Source: Priestia aryabhattai B8W22 (GTDB lineage: Bacteria > Bacillota > Bacilli > Bacillales > Bacillaceae_H). From it: 64,000 bases of DNA. The notes beneath the pieces were generated by a model, which saw only the letters and a list, made by a program, of their open reading frames with translations, made no database searches and was not told the DNA's origin. This document shows positions 8,065 to 17,122 of this stretch, in pieces. The DNA lies in contig NZ_JYOO01000013.1 in NCBI RefSeq assembly GCF_000956595.1, positions 1 through 64,000 of the forward strand, in the 5' to 3' direction. The translations under genes were made by a program, and so were the position numbers. Position 1 is the stretch's first letter; each line of letters begins with the position of its first letter.

Positions 8065-9485
8065 CTACAGTTGCTGCACATATTTAACCGCTTTTTTAGC
8101 CACATCTTCTCCTTGCTCTACACATTCTGGTATACCCAGACCTTCGTATGAGCTTCCCGCTACATAAAGACCGGCAAGCTCTTTTTCAAGCTGTTCGTTC
8201 ATTGTATCTAGCATATCATGATGTCCGACCGTATACTGAGGCATTGACTGCTTCCATCTCGTTACCGCATAAAATTCGGGCTCAGCAGAAATGGTGATGA
8301 GCTTCTTCAAATCCTCCAGGACAATTTTGAAAATTTCATCGTCAGGCTGATCCACCACAGCTTCGTCTCCGGTTCGTCCCACTAAACATCTCAGTAGCAC
8401 TTTCCCTTCCGGAACGGCATGCGGCCACTTTTTATTTAGCCACGTGCATGCCGTAATCGTGTAATCGCTATTTCTTGAAACGGCGATGTTCATTGCATCT
8501 AGATTGTCTTGCAGCGCTTCTTGTGCAAAGGCTATCACAACAGTAGCTACTGAAGTGGAAGGCATATGCTTCAACGGTTCGAATATTTTATAGTCCGAAA
8601 GCATAGACTGAGCAGCTGCATGAGGGGAAGTTACAATAACGCTGTCTGCTTTTATTACTTTCCCGCTATTTAACGATAATTCATATGTGGTATCTTCTTT
8701 ATAAATTTTCTCTACTTTTATTCCTTTTGTAATAATATCAGGGTCTATTGCTTTTTCTACCCCATCTACTAGCGATTGAAGACCTTCTTTTAATGTTAAA
8801 AAGACGCTATTTTTTTTAAATTCCGAATCATCACCGTGCTGTGGGTGAATTTCTTTTAGCTTTTTCATTCCAACAATTAAGCTTCTGTACTTATGTTCAG
8901 CATGCAGAAACTGTGGAAATGTTGATCTTAAACTTAAACGATCAACGTCTCCTGCGTAAATTCCTGATAATAGAGGCTCAATTAAATTTTCAACAACTTC
9001 ATCACCAAACCGTCTTCTAAAAAATACGCCTAGCGAACGGTCATCCTGATTTTTTGTCTTCGGTATGAAAAAATCAGCTGCTGCGCGCAGCTTGCCAACA
9101 GGTGAAAATAACCCTGTTGTGATAAAAGGAGATAACTTGGTTGGTATCCCCATTACAGCACCATCAGGCAGCGCATGCGGTGTATCTTTTACTAGAATAT
9201 AGGATTTTCCTTTTTCATTTCCGACTAGCTCTCGACCTAGCCCCACTTCTTTTGCCAGCTTTGTAGCAGCTAGCTTACGCGCTAAAAATGAATCAGGACC
9301 TTTTTCAAATAAATAACCGTCTCGTCTGACCGTTTGAATTTTCCCGCCAAGCCGATGCGTCGCTTCTATTAGTTGAAGATCAATTGGCAGCTGATGATCC
9401 TTTATTTTTTTTGCAAATAATAGGCAGCTGAAAGACCTGTTATTCCTCCACCGATGATGACAACCTTTTTTCGTCTATCCGTCAT
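8065..9485 (-). pseudogene. hemY: Coproporphyrinogen/protoporphyrinogen oxidase HemY, frameshifted
   Basis: HemY is a FAD enzyme that oxidises coproporphyrinogen III to coproporphyrin III in Gram-positive heme synthesis. The ATG at 9485 opens MTDRRKKVVIIGGGITG, the FAD dinucleotide-binding loop, but the frame stops after QKK at an A8 run (9405-9412). The rest continues in the next frame from KIKDHQLPIDLQL, through GPDSFLARK and the long body to the TAG at 8065. Adding one A would give an uninterrupted 473-aa protein, the normal family length. The downstream part alone (from GTG 9246) would be 393 aa and lack the FAD loop. Since heme synthesis depends on it, a homopolymer sequencing error or slippage rescue is more likely than true loss. 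It is the third hem gene of the operon. Confidence 0.85.
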
Positions 9486-9510
9486 GTTATCATCGCCTTT
9501 TCTGTAAAAT

Positions 9511-9572
9511 TCAATATAAAGAGAAGCGATTATGGAAATCCATAGCTCGCTTCTTACTTTTCTTTATATTGA
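9511..9572 (-). repeat. Long three-part hairpin between hemH and hemY
   Basis: Three nested pairings share one axis: tcaatataaaga (9511-9522) with tctttatattga (9561-9572), gaagcga (9523-9529) with tcgcttc (9547-9553), and tatgga (9531-9536) with tccata (9539-9544). The only large interruption is a 7-base bulge. It fills about half of a 137-base gap in the hem operon. There is no T tract after it on the minus strand, so it looks like an mRNA processing or stability element or a small inserted repeat. Confidence 0.6.
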
Positions 9573-9622
9573 TTATAAGTTACTTTTCGTCCCTGTTCAA
9601 CGTACAAAGAATCTATATTGAC

Positions 9623-10555
9623 TTAACGGGCAATTCGTTTTAACACAACTGTAGCTAACCCATCGATAAATTCAGGCTGTGCATTCGGCATTTCAGGGCG
9701 GTAATAATCAGCCCCAATTTCATCTGTCACCACTTTGCATTCGTAGTCGTTATCATAAAGTACTTCTAAGTGGTCTGCGATAAATCCAACCGGGGTATAG
9801 ACAAACGACGTATAGCCTTTTTCTTCATACAGTTCTCTTGTTAAATCTTGGACATCAGGACCTATCCATGGCTCTGGCGTATTTCCAGCACTTTGCCAAC
9901 CAATTTCGTAATGTTCAATACCAGCTACTTGTGCAATTAAATCCGCTGTTTCTTGAAGCTGATTTGGATATGGATCTCCTGCTGCAATAATTTTTTCTGG
10001 CAAGCTATGCGCAGAAACAATCAATACGGCTTTTTGGCGTTTCTCTTCGTCTATTAAATCAAACGTTTGTTTAACACGTGTAGCCCAGTACTGAATGAAT
10101 TTTGGCTCACTGTACCAGCTTTCTACGGAATGAATGATTGGTCCTCCTAATTTTTCAGCCGTTTCTTTGGCACGCCCATTATAGGACTTTACGCTAAACG
10201 TTGAAAAGTGAGGTGCAAGCACAATGCTGACCGCTTCTTTAATTCCGTCTTTATGCATGGCTTCTACTGCATCTTCAACAAACGGTTCAATATGCTTTAA
10301 GCCAAGATACGCTTTAAATTCAATTTCATCCTGTACTTCATTCAAGCGCTTTTCCAGACTTTCCATTTGCTGCTGCGTAATTTTTGCAAGAGGTGAAATG
10401 CCTCCGATTGCTTCGTAGCGGTTTTGTAAATCTTCTAAGGCTTCCGGTGAAGGTTTACGTCCGCGGCGGATATGTGTATAGTAACGTTCAATATCTTCTT
10501 CTTTATATGGCGTTCCATATGCCATTACAAGTAATCCCATTACTTTTTTACTCAT
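9623..10555 (-). CDS. hemH: Coproporphyrin III ferrochelatase
   Basis: 310 aa, the normal size for the soluble Gram-positive enzyme that inserts Fe2+ into coproporphyrin III. The catalytic His is in VSAHSLPEK (about 182) and the metal-handling Glu in [14 protein letters not shown] (about 263). [10 protein letters not shown] near the start and [16 protein letters not shown] are further family motifs. The start ATG at 10555 follows AAAGAGGTGT. It is followed by hemY and preceded by hemE with a 97-base gap, the B. subtilis hemEHY order. Confidence 0.95.
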   Translation of the reverse strand: MSKKVMGLLVMAYGTPYKEEDIERYYTHIRRGRKPSPEALEDLQNRYEAIGGISPLAKITQQQMESLEKRLNEVQDEIEFKAYLGLKHIEPFVEDAVEAMHKDGIKEAVSIVLAPHFSTFSVKSYNGRAKETAEKLGGPIIHSVESWYSEPKFIQYWATRVKQTFDLIDEEKRQKAVLIVSAHSLPEKIIAAGDPYPNQLQETADLIAQVAGIEHYEIGWQSAGNTPEPWIGPDVQDLTRELYEEKGYTSFVYTPVGFIADHLEVLYDNDYECKVVTDEIGADYYRPEMPNAQPEFIDGLATVVLKRIAR

Positions 10556-10652
10556 GTGTTCGACACCTCTTTGTTAGATTCAATACTTGTCTTCATTTTG
10601 CCATGAATAAAAAGAAAAATTCAAAGTTTAGCGCTCCAAATTATTTGACAAT

Positions 10653-11696
10653 TTATTGTCTATTTGCAGAATATTCATGAATAAAGGTTGTTAAACGCTT
10701 CAACGTTTCCGGCTGAACCTGTGGAAAGACGCCGTGCCCTAAGTTAAAGATGTAACCAGGACTGGCCATCCCTTTATCTAATATTTCTGTTACACGTTCT
10801 TCAATAACTTCCCATGGAGCTAACAAAATAGCAGGATCTAAGTTTCCTTGCAGTGTTTTGGTTAAGCCTAGTGCACGTGCTTCATCCAGCTGCGTTCGCC
10901 AATCTAATCCCACTACATCCAGCGGCAGGTCATGCCATTCTTTTGCCAAATGACTTGCTCCTACTCCAAACATAATAAGCGGTACATTTTTTTCGCGCAA
11001 AGAGGTAAAAATCCGCTCCATAACAGGCTTTATAAAATAACGATAATCCGCTACATTTAAAGCACCCACCCATGAATCAAAGATTTGAATGGCTTTTGCT
11101 CCAGCGTTAATTTGCGCTTTTACATATGTAATCGTCATATCTGCTAACTTATCCATTAATGCAAACCAAGCTTTAGGTTCCGTGTACATAAATGCTTTTG
11201 TTTTATTATAGTTTTTTGAAGGTCCTCCTTCAATCATATAGCTTGCCACTGTAAAAGGGGCACCGGCAAAACCAATTAGAGGTACGTTTAACTGTTCTGT
11301 TGTTAACAGTTTAATCGTATCTAATACATACGGAACATCTTCTTCCGGCGTAATTTCTCCTAGCTTTTCTACATCGCTTAAAGATTGAATTGGATTAGAA
11401 ATGACGGGACCAATTCCTGACTTGATTTCAACATCCACTCCAATTGAAGGAAGCGGTGACATTATATCTTTATATAAAATAGCTGCATCCACTCCGTACT
11501 GTTCAACGGGCAGGCGTGTTACGTATGCCCCAAGCTCGGGCTGATGAGTGATTTCAAATAGAGAGTACTTCTCTTTTAGCTTTCGGTATTCCGGCTGTGA
11601 ACGCCCTGCTTGGCGCATATACCAAACCGGAACATGATCCGTTTCTTCCCCTCTACAGGCTTTTAAAAAAGTATCGTTAAACGTTCCTTGACTCAT
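10653..11696 (-). CDS. hemE: Uroporphyrinogen decarboxylase
   Basis: 347 aa cytoplasmic enzyme that converts uroporphyrinogen III to coproporphyrinogen III. Family signatures are [16 protein letters not shown] near residue 20-35 and the Tyr/Asp-bearing [11 protein letters not shown], with [11 protein letters not shown] near the end. ATG at 11696 is chosen because GAAAGGTGGA lies just upstream; the in-frame extension to 11762 is not family-like. First gene of hemE-hemH-hemY and downstream of pbpF on the same strand. Confidence 0.95.
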   Translation of the reverse strand: MSQGTFNDTFLKACRGEETDHVPVWYMRQAGRSQPEYRKLKEKYSLFEITHQPELGAYVTRLPVEQYGVDAAILYKDIMSPLPSIGVDVEIKSGIGPVISNPIQSLSDVEKLGEITPEEDVPYVLDTIKLLTTEQLNVPLIGFAGAPFTVASYMIEGGPSKNYNKTKAFMYTEPKAWFALMDKLADMTITYVKAQINAGAKAIQIFDSWVGALNVADYRYFIKPVMERIFTSLREKNVPLIMFGVGASHLAKEWHDLPLDVVGLDWRTQLDEARALGLTKTLQGNLDPAILLAPWEVIEERVTEILDKGMASPGYIFNLGHGVFPQVQPETLKRLTTFIHEYSANRQ

Positions 11697-11891
11697 AATT
11701 TCCACCTTTCTCGATTGTCTTCCATCCGTATTTTCTTCGATTAGACAGACAATAATCAGCAAAGGAACATACCGGTTCCTCTACTGATTAAAGTTTCACG
11801 TTATATTCTCTACTTGTCACTATACCCATTTCTTTACGACTTGTATAGCCACCTGCTAAAAATGTCAAAAAATCGCCCTACTCTTCTTTTT

Positions 11892-14021
11892 TTATTGAAA
11901 AAGAGCAGGTGTTACTTCGTTGGATTTTTTTCCTTTTTGTTTTGTTTGGGAATTGTAAGGAACTACATAATAAGTAGGACTGTCGAGCAGATTCACACGC
12001 TCTTTTTCAAATGCTCCTTTTCCCTTCACTTTGCCAATTACTTCGGCTTTATCACCTTTTTTCTCATAAACATAATAAACAGCTCTTTTATCAGGTGAAG
12101 GTGTCCACGATAAATTTACCGTTAGCAAACCGAATGGATGGAATGTTAATTCTTGTTTTAAGTCTTTAACTTGCTCTAAGCGTATTGGTTTTGGCAGATC
12201 TTTAACGCCTGCTGGCTTTTGAAATGCAGCTTCGTCGTAACCAGCTCTTGTTAAAATGTCTTTAAATAATAGAGTCGGATAAGAACTTCCTTTTGTTAAA
12301 TAATGCTGGTCATTTGTAGAATCATATCCCATCCACATGCTTCCTACAACATCTGGCGTATATCCAACAAACCAAGCATCTCTTGTGGCTCCTTTAACAT
12401 TCGTATACGAAGTAGACCCTGTTTTTCCTGCTAACTCTCCTTTAAACTCTCCATTTTTTGCCGTTCCTTCTTTAACAACTCCTTGAAGCATTTTTGTCAT
12501 ATACCAAGCCGTCTGTTTTGAAAATGCTTTGTGAGTGTCGGGAGCAGCTTTTGCAATCACTTTTCCGTCTTGATCTTTTATTTCTTGAATAAAGTACGGT
12601 TGGATGGTTTCTCCGTTTTCAGCAAATGCCCGGTACGCTCCTGCTAATTGAAGCGGTGTAATTCCTGCTTTTAACCCTCCAAGAGCAATCGCAAGCCCTT
12701 TATCTTCTAAAGGAATTCCTAGCTTTGTGAGATACTGCTTACTTGTTTCAACTCCTAGCTGATTCAATGTCCAGACAGCAGCTGCGTTTTTAGAATCTTT
12801 TAGGGCATCGTACATTGTTACCTTTTTAGCATATTGCCCGTCTACGTTTTTAGGTGTGTATCCCCCATAGCTTCTAAGCTTGTCTTGGAGCAACGAATAA
12901 GGCTTGAATTGACCTTCTTCTAACGCAGGGCCATATACCGCAATAGGTTTCATCGTAGAACCTGGCTGTCTTTTGACATTTACGCGGTTGAGCGATTTTT
13001 GTACATAATCTCGTCCTCCCATAACAGATAAAACTCCTCCGCTTTTGTTATCGACTAATACAAAAGCACCTTGGGCACTATTATCTGTACCTGGAAAATA
13101 ACGATTTTCTTTCATCAGCTCGTAGGCGGCTTCTTGTACTTTTATATTCATCGGTACTTTGACCGTATAACCTCCGCGCAGAAGCTCATTGCTCGAAATG
13201 CTGTATTTCTTCTCTGCTTCTTGAATAACCATATCGATATAGGTTAAATACGCTGGATTTTTACCCTGCTCCTTTATGTTCAACCCCAGCGTTCTTCCCT
13301 GCAAACGTACATTTTTTTCAGCTGATAAATAACCTGCTTTTTGCATGGCATTTAACACAACATTTCTACGTTCTATACTTTTTTCTGGATGTAAAATAGG
13401 AGAATAAGAATTTGGTGCTTTTGGCAGTGCAGCGAGCAGTGCACCTTCTTCTACCGTTAATTCGGAGACATCTTTATTGAAGTAAAGCTTGGATGCAGCT
13501 TGGATTCCATAGGCTCCGTGTCCAAAGTATATTTGATTCAAATACATTTCAAGCAGTTTTTGCTTACTGTAACGCTGCTCCAAGTTAATGGCCACCACTA
13601 CTTCTTTTGTTTTTCTAAGCAGCGTTTTATCATTCGATAAAAACACATTTTTAGCCAGCTGCTGTGTTAAAGTACTTCCTCCTTCAACACTTCCCCCAGC
13701 CAGTATATCTCGGTATAATGCTCGGCCAATAGATTTAAAATCGATTCCGTGGTGTTCATAAAAACGAACGTCTTCAATTGAAATAAATGCTTGTTGCACA
13801 TGCTTTGGAATCTTGTCAATTGAAACCAAGTCCCGATTTTTCACATAGAGCTTTGTTAATTCGTCTCCATTTTCGTCCACTAACCTCGTAGCCGAGTCCA
13901 TGACGATTTTTTTCTCATCAATTACATAGTTTCCAAGAAACAAGATGATAATATATCCAATCAATCCTAATAGAAAAATTCCAACTAAGGCAGCAATTGC
14001 GTATAAGCCTTTTTTGTACAT
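11892..14021 (-). CDS. pbpF: Class A penicillin-binding protein (PBP2c type)
   Basis: 709 aa bifunctional peptidoglycan synthase. One N-terminal membrane anchor (about 8-30) is followed by a GT51 glycosyltransferase with EDVRFYEHHGID, GGSTLTQQLAKN and YLNQIYFGHGAYGI, then a transpeptidase with RQPGSTMKP (active Ser), SKNAA and KTGST. A C-terminal fibronectin-like tail (YYVYEKKGDKAEV) follows. Length and position directly before hemE match B. subtilis pbpF, a PBP used in sporulation. The start ATG 14021 follows AAGGGGTGG. Confidence 0.92.
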   Translation of the reverse strand: MYKKGLYAIAALVGIFLLGLIGYIIILFLGNYVIDEKKIVMDSATRLVDENGDELTKLYVKNRDLVSIDKIPKHVQQAFISIEDVRFYEHHGIDFKSIGRALYRDILAGGSVEGGSTLTQQLAKNVFLSNDKTLLRKTKEVVVAINLEQRYSKQKLLEMYLNQIYFGHGAYGIQAASKLYFNKDVSELTVEEGALLAALPKAPNSYSPILHPEKSIERRNVVLNAMQKAGYLSAEKNVRLQGRTLGLNIKEQGKNPAYLTYIDMVIQEAEKKYSISSNELLRGGYTVKVPMNIKVQEAAYELMKENRYFPGTDNSAQGAFVLVDNKSGGVLSVMGGRDYVQKSLNRVNVKRQPGSTMKPIAVYGPALEEGQFKPYSLLQDKLRSYGGYTPKNVDGQYAKKVTMYDALKDSKNAAAVWTLNQLGVETSKQYLTKLGIPLEDKGLAIALGGLKAGITPLQLAGAYRAFAENGETIQPYFIQEIKDQDGKVIAKAAPDTHKAFSKQTAWYMTKMLQGVVKEGTAKNGEFKGELAGKTGSTSYTNVKGATRDAWFVGYTPDVVGSMWMGYDSTNDQHYLTKGSSYPTLLFKDILTRAGYDEAAFQKPAGVKDLPKPIRLEQVKDLKQELTFHPFGLLTVNLSWTPSPDKRAVYYVYEKKGDKAEVIGKVKGKGAFEKERVNLLDSPTYYVVPYNSQTKQKGKKSNEVTPALFQ

Positions 14022-14155
14022 CGTGCCACCCCTTTTCTTTCGCTAAACTTTTGATAATATGGAAAACAACTTCATCAATGTTTTACTTTACCATCTTCAT
14101 TAGAAGTTCACAATTTTTGAATTTTTGTGTGTAAAATTTTATAATTTTAGTATGA

Positions 14156-14174
14156 TTTACAATTGTAAATTGTA
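14156..14174 (+). promoter_or_regulatory. Palindromic operator candidate upstream of hmoB
   Basis: A perfect 14-bp palindrome TTTACAATTGTAAA is extended by a second overlapping inverted pair, TACAATT-GTA-AATTGTA. It lies immediately after a -10-like TATGAT (14151-14156) and 33 bp before the hmoB ATG. The half-sites resemble those used by MarR-family thiol sensors such as OhrR, but the spacing differs. Confidence 0.4.
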
Positions 14175-14206
14175 TGCAATTCCCAATTAGAAAGGAAGTA
14201 TAATCC

Positions 14207-14713
14207 ATGAAGATCTTTATTACTTACGGAACAGGCCCTTACCTTCAAAAGTTGATCGACGAACATCCGAGTGAACGTTTATTACTGCTTCACAAAGATG
14301 ACGATCAATTTGCACTAGTCCACGAAACAGATGGAGATACAATTTTTAAAGAGGGACATGCTTATGAAGTATTAGATGCTTCTGGAGATCTTGCAGATAG
14401 CGGATTTGCTGTACTAAATAATATTTCAGTTACAGATGAAGGCCGTCCTTTGTTTGAACAGCGATTTAGCCAACGAGCTCGTTTAATTGAAAATGAAGCA
14501 GGCTTTTCAGCTATTCGCGTGCTTCGTCCATTGCAAAATGACACCTACATTATCTTTACAGGATGGAAAGATGAAAGTTCATTTAGCGATTGGCAGTCTT
14601 CAAAAGCCTATAATGAAGCACACAAAAAACGCGGTACGTCAGAAGGTGTGGATCAGCAGCCATCGATTTTTTCTCGCCCTTCTTATGTGACCTCATACCA
14701 CGTAGTTAAATAA
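14207..14713 (+). CDS. hmoB: Heme-degrading monooxygenase HmoB (YhgC)
   Basis: 168 aa. The C-terminal half is an antibiotic-biosynthesis-monooxygenase (ABM) fold: LIENEAGFSAIRVLRP and TYIIFTGWKDESSFSDWQSS with AYNEAHKK, the IsdG/HmoB pattern that opens heme and releases iron. The N-terminal half is the extra HmoB-specific domain. It sits divergent from pbpF and next to the heme synthesis genes, as yhgC does in B. subtilis, so synthesis and breakdown are side by side. RBS AGAAAGGAAG is 7-9 bases before the ATG. No iron box was recognised; a palindrome is present upstream. Confidence 0.85.
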   Translation: MKIFITYGTGPYLQKLIDEHPSERLLLLHKDDDQFALVHETDGDTIFKEGHAYEVLDASGDLADSGFAVLNNISVTDEGRPLFEQRFSQRARLIENEAGFSAIRVLRPLQNDTYIIFTGWKDESSFSDWQSSKAYNEAHKKRGTSEGVDQQPSIFSRPSYVTSYHVVK

Positions 14714-14796
14714 GTAAACATCCTCCTAGTAGGCGAGTATCACAATAGTCACAAACGTCATATTGTATACTACATTACCTATTGGGAGGAATTTTT

Positions 14797-16185
14797 ATGG
14801 GCATAGAGCTTGGAGCTCTTCATTGGATGTATGTCCTTTTTATCGCCTTCATTATCGGCTTTATGATTATGCGGCGAGATACGAGTATCCTTTGTATACT
14901 CGGGATTTTTTTGCTTTCCTTAACGGCTACCTCTTCGTTAAGCCACTCCGTCAGCGCTGTTTTTTCCAGCTTCATTTATGCCATTACAGAACTGCTTCCT
15001 ACCATTTTAATTATTTCAATTATTTTATCCATGAGTAAAGTCTTAATGGCTACAGGAATAAATGAATCGATGATTTCCCCTTTTGCTCGCCTCATTAAAA
15101 CACCTGCTCTTGCCTATTGGATTATTGGATTAGTTATGATGACAATCTCCTATTTTTTCTGGCCTTCTCCAGCCGTTGCTTTACTTGGAGCCGTACTGTT
15201 ACCAGTTGCCATCCGCGTAGGGCTTCCGGCTATAGGCGTAGCTGTAGCGATGAATTTATTCGGTCACGGCGTTGCGCTTTCAGGTGACTTTGTTATTCAA
15301 GCCGCCCCTAAGATAACCGCTGACGCAGCAGGTCTTCCGGTTCACGAGGTTGTTCAAGCAAGTGTCCCTCTTGTCATTGTGATGGGAGTCGTTACAACGC
15401 TCTCTGCTTTTTACTTTCTAAAACAAGATATGAAGCACAATAGAATTCAGGCGCAACCGACAATTTTAACAAGCAGCTCTTCTAACCAATCCACACCTCT
15501 TTCTCCTTCACTACGCCGGGCTTTAGCCATTATCGTTCCCCTTTTCTTTGCTATAGACGTATGGGCAATGTTCGCCCTTCATTTACAGGGAGGAGATGCC
15601 ACTGCTCTCGTTGGAGGTACAGCTCTATTTATTTTAGTAGTGGTGTCGCTTATTGCTCATAAAGGAAAAGGTCTTGAACAAACAACTTCCTATTTGATTG
15701 AAGGCTTGCAGTTTGGTTTTAAAGTATTCGGTCCCGTTATTCCGATTGCCGCTTTTTTCTATTTAGGAGATGCTGGGTTCAAAACAATTATTGGTGACTT
15801 TCTTCCGAAAGGATCACATGGACTTGTAAATGACCTAGGCGTTGCGCTTGCTTCCACTGTGCCGTTAACCGCACAGGTCGCTACTGTGACAATAACTGCG
15901 CTAGGAGCTATTACAGGATTAGACGGTTCAGGCTTTTCGGGTATTTCACTCGTAGGCTCTGTCTCTCATTTATTTGCATCTGTTTTAGGATCGGGCGCTG
16001 CCACGCTAACTGCTTTGGGGCAAATTGCTGCGATTTGGGTTGGAGGGGGAACGTTGATTCCATGGGCGCTGATTCCAGCTGCTGCGATTTGCGGAGTCAG
16101 TCCGTTTGAACTCGCCAGACGCAATTTAAAACCTGTAGCAATTGGATTAGTCGTTACAACGATTGTCGCAATGTTTCTAGTTTAA
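14797..16185 (+). CDS. yhfA: Putative ion/solute transporter, YhfA-like
   Basis: 462 aa integral membrane protein with about 11-12 hydrophobic segments and no soluble domain. Paired half-repeats are suggested by similar Gly/Ala-rich stretches, VALLGAVLLPVAIRVGLP in the first half and VGGTALFILVVVSLIA in the second. The size and place beside hmoB match B. subtilis YhfA, annotated there only as a putative transporter. ATG 14797 follows GGGAGGAA by 5 bases; an in-frame start 15 bases earlier would sit on the ribosome site. Substrate unknown; an M20 amidohydrolase nearby hints at an amino-acid conjugate or carboxylate, but that is a guess. Confidence 0.7.
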   Translation: MGIELGALHWMYVLFIAFIIGFMIMRRDTSILCILGIFLLSLTATSSLSHSVSAVFSSFIYAITELLPTILIISIILSMSKVLMATGINESMISPFARLIKTPALAYWIIGLVMMTISYFFWPSPAVALLGAVLLPVAIRVGLPAIGVAVAMNLFGHGVALSGDFVIQAAPKITADAAGLPVHEVVQASVPLVIVMGVVTTLSAFYFLKQDMKHNRIQAQPTILTSSSSNQSTPLSPSLRRALAIIVPLFFAIDVWAMFALHLQGGDATALVGGTALFILVVVSLIAHKGKGLEQTTSYLIEGLQFGFKVFGPVIPIAAFFYLGDAGFKTIIGDFLPKGSHGLVNDLGVALASTVPLTAQVATVTITALGAITGLDGSGFSGISLVGSVSHLFASVLGSGAATLTALGQIAAIWVGGGTLIPWALIPAAAICGVSPFELARRNLKPVAIGLVVTTIVAMFLV

Positions 16186-16191
16186 ACAAAA

Positions 16192-16222
16192 GCCCCCTTC
16201 TTTCTACGAAGGGGGCCCTAAG
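16192..16222. terminator. Terminator between the YhfA-like and PAP2 genes
   Basis: A 9-bp GC-rich stem, gcccccttc with gaagggggc, and a 7-base loop lie between two convergent genes. The T-rich tail is better on the minus strand (TTTTGTTT), so it chiefly ends the PAP2 transcript and may serve both. Confidence 0.7.
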
Positions 16223-16232
16223 TATATATTTT

Positions 16233-16898
16233 TTACATGCCTTTTGGAAACTCTTTTTCTGCTGACGGCTTTACATATGCATAAACAAGCGTATAAAAGA
16301 AGATTCCTACAATAAGCCACATGAGCCCTAAGCTGTAGCCAGCTAAGACATCTGTTAAAAAGTGTTCTCTTAATAAAATACGGCTTACACCGATTAATAA
16401 AATTAGTAAACTAATTGTACGCTGGTACCGCTTTGCTACCTTTTGATTATTCATATGTTTTGTTAGAAAAAAGATAATCAGACCGTAGATAAGAATTCCC
16501 ATCATCGCATGGCCGCTTGGAAAGCTGTAGCCTTCGATGCCTTCAAGAGGACGGCTTCGTTCTACCGCATCTTTAACTGCTTTGTTAATAATATCGCCGC
16601 TTAAAATAAGTAAAAATGAGGATATCATGCCAATATAATCTTTTTTAAAAAATAAAAAAACAATAAGTACAGCTAAAAGAACCATAATCATCATTTTTGA
16701 AGCTAAAAAAGACAGGCCGTGAAAAACAGATGACGCTGACTGAAGAATAGTGCTGTCATCTATAGCTGAAACAAGCCAGCGGTCTCCTTGAAAAGAATCT
16801 GTCGACACAGCAAACAACACTCCTAAAAAAACGAGACCCGCAATCCCAAATGCCCACATCAATTTTTTGTACAGAGATACAGTTTGTGAATCTACCAT
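16233..16898 (-). CDS. PAP2-family membrane phosphatase
   Basis: 221 aa with about five to six membrane segments. The three phosphatase motifs are present: KDAVERSRP, SFPSGHAM and SRILLREHFLTDVLAG, which carry the catalytic His residues. Such enzymes dephosphorylate lipid phosphates, often undecaprenyl pyrophosphate or phosphatidylglycerol phosphate, on the outer face of the membrane. AGGAGGTAACGAT precedes the ATG at 16898. Single-gene unit; the lipid substrate is not evident. Confidence 0.85.
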   Translation of the reverse strand: MVDSQTVSLYKKLMWAFGIAGLVFLGVLFAVSTDSFQGDRWLVSAIDDSTILQSASSVFHGLSFLASKMMIMVLLAVLIVFLFFKKDYIGMISSFLLILSGDIINKAVKDAVERSRPLEGIEGYSFPSGHAMMGILIYGLIIFFLTKHMNNQKVAKRYQRTISLLILLIGVSRILLREHFLTDVLAGYSLGLMWLIVGIFFYTLVYAYVKPSAEKEFPKGM

Positions 16899-17122
16899 AT
16901 CGTTACCTCCTATTATCTCACGAGAAAATTGGTAAAAAACTCATTCTTTATCCCTATTTCTCATCTTATGTATCTATTATGTATATAAAATATTTCATGA
17001 TTCAATTACTTTTTTTAATAACAACGCTTACATTCTTTTCTTTTTTATAGATAATGATATAATGATTAAAATGTCAAAAAATTCAAAACTTTATTCAACT
17101 TACACAGAAAGGATATGGTTAT

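Noticed and set aside
8065-9246. A 393-aa HemY starting at GTG 9246 as the intact gene
   Set aside because: It would lack the FAD-binding loop, which is encoded just upstream in another frame behind a good start, so a frameshift is the better reading.
9511-9572. The hemH-hemY hairpin as a rho-independent terminator
   Set aside because: No T tract follows on the minus strand, and termination here would cut hemY from its operon.
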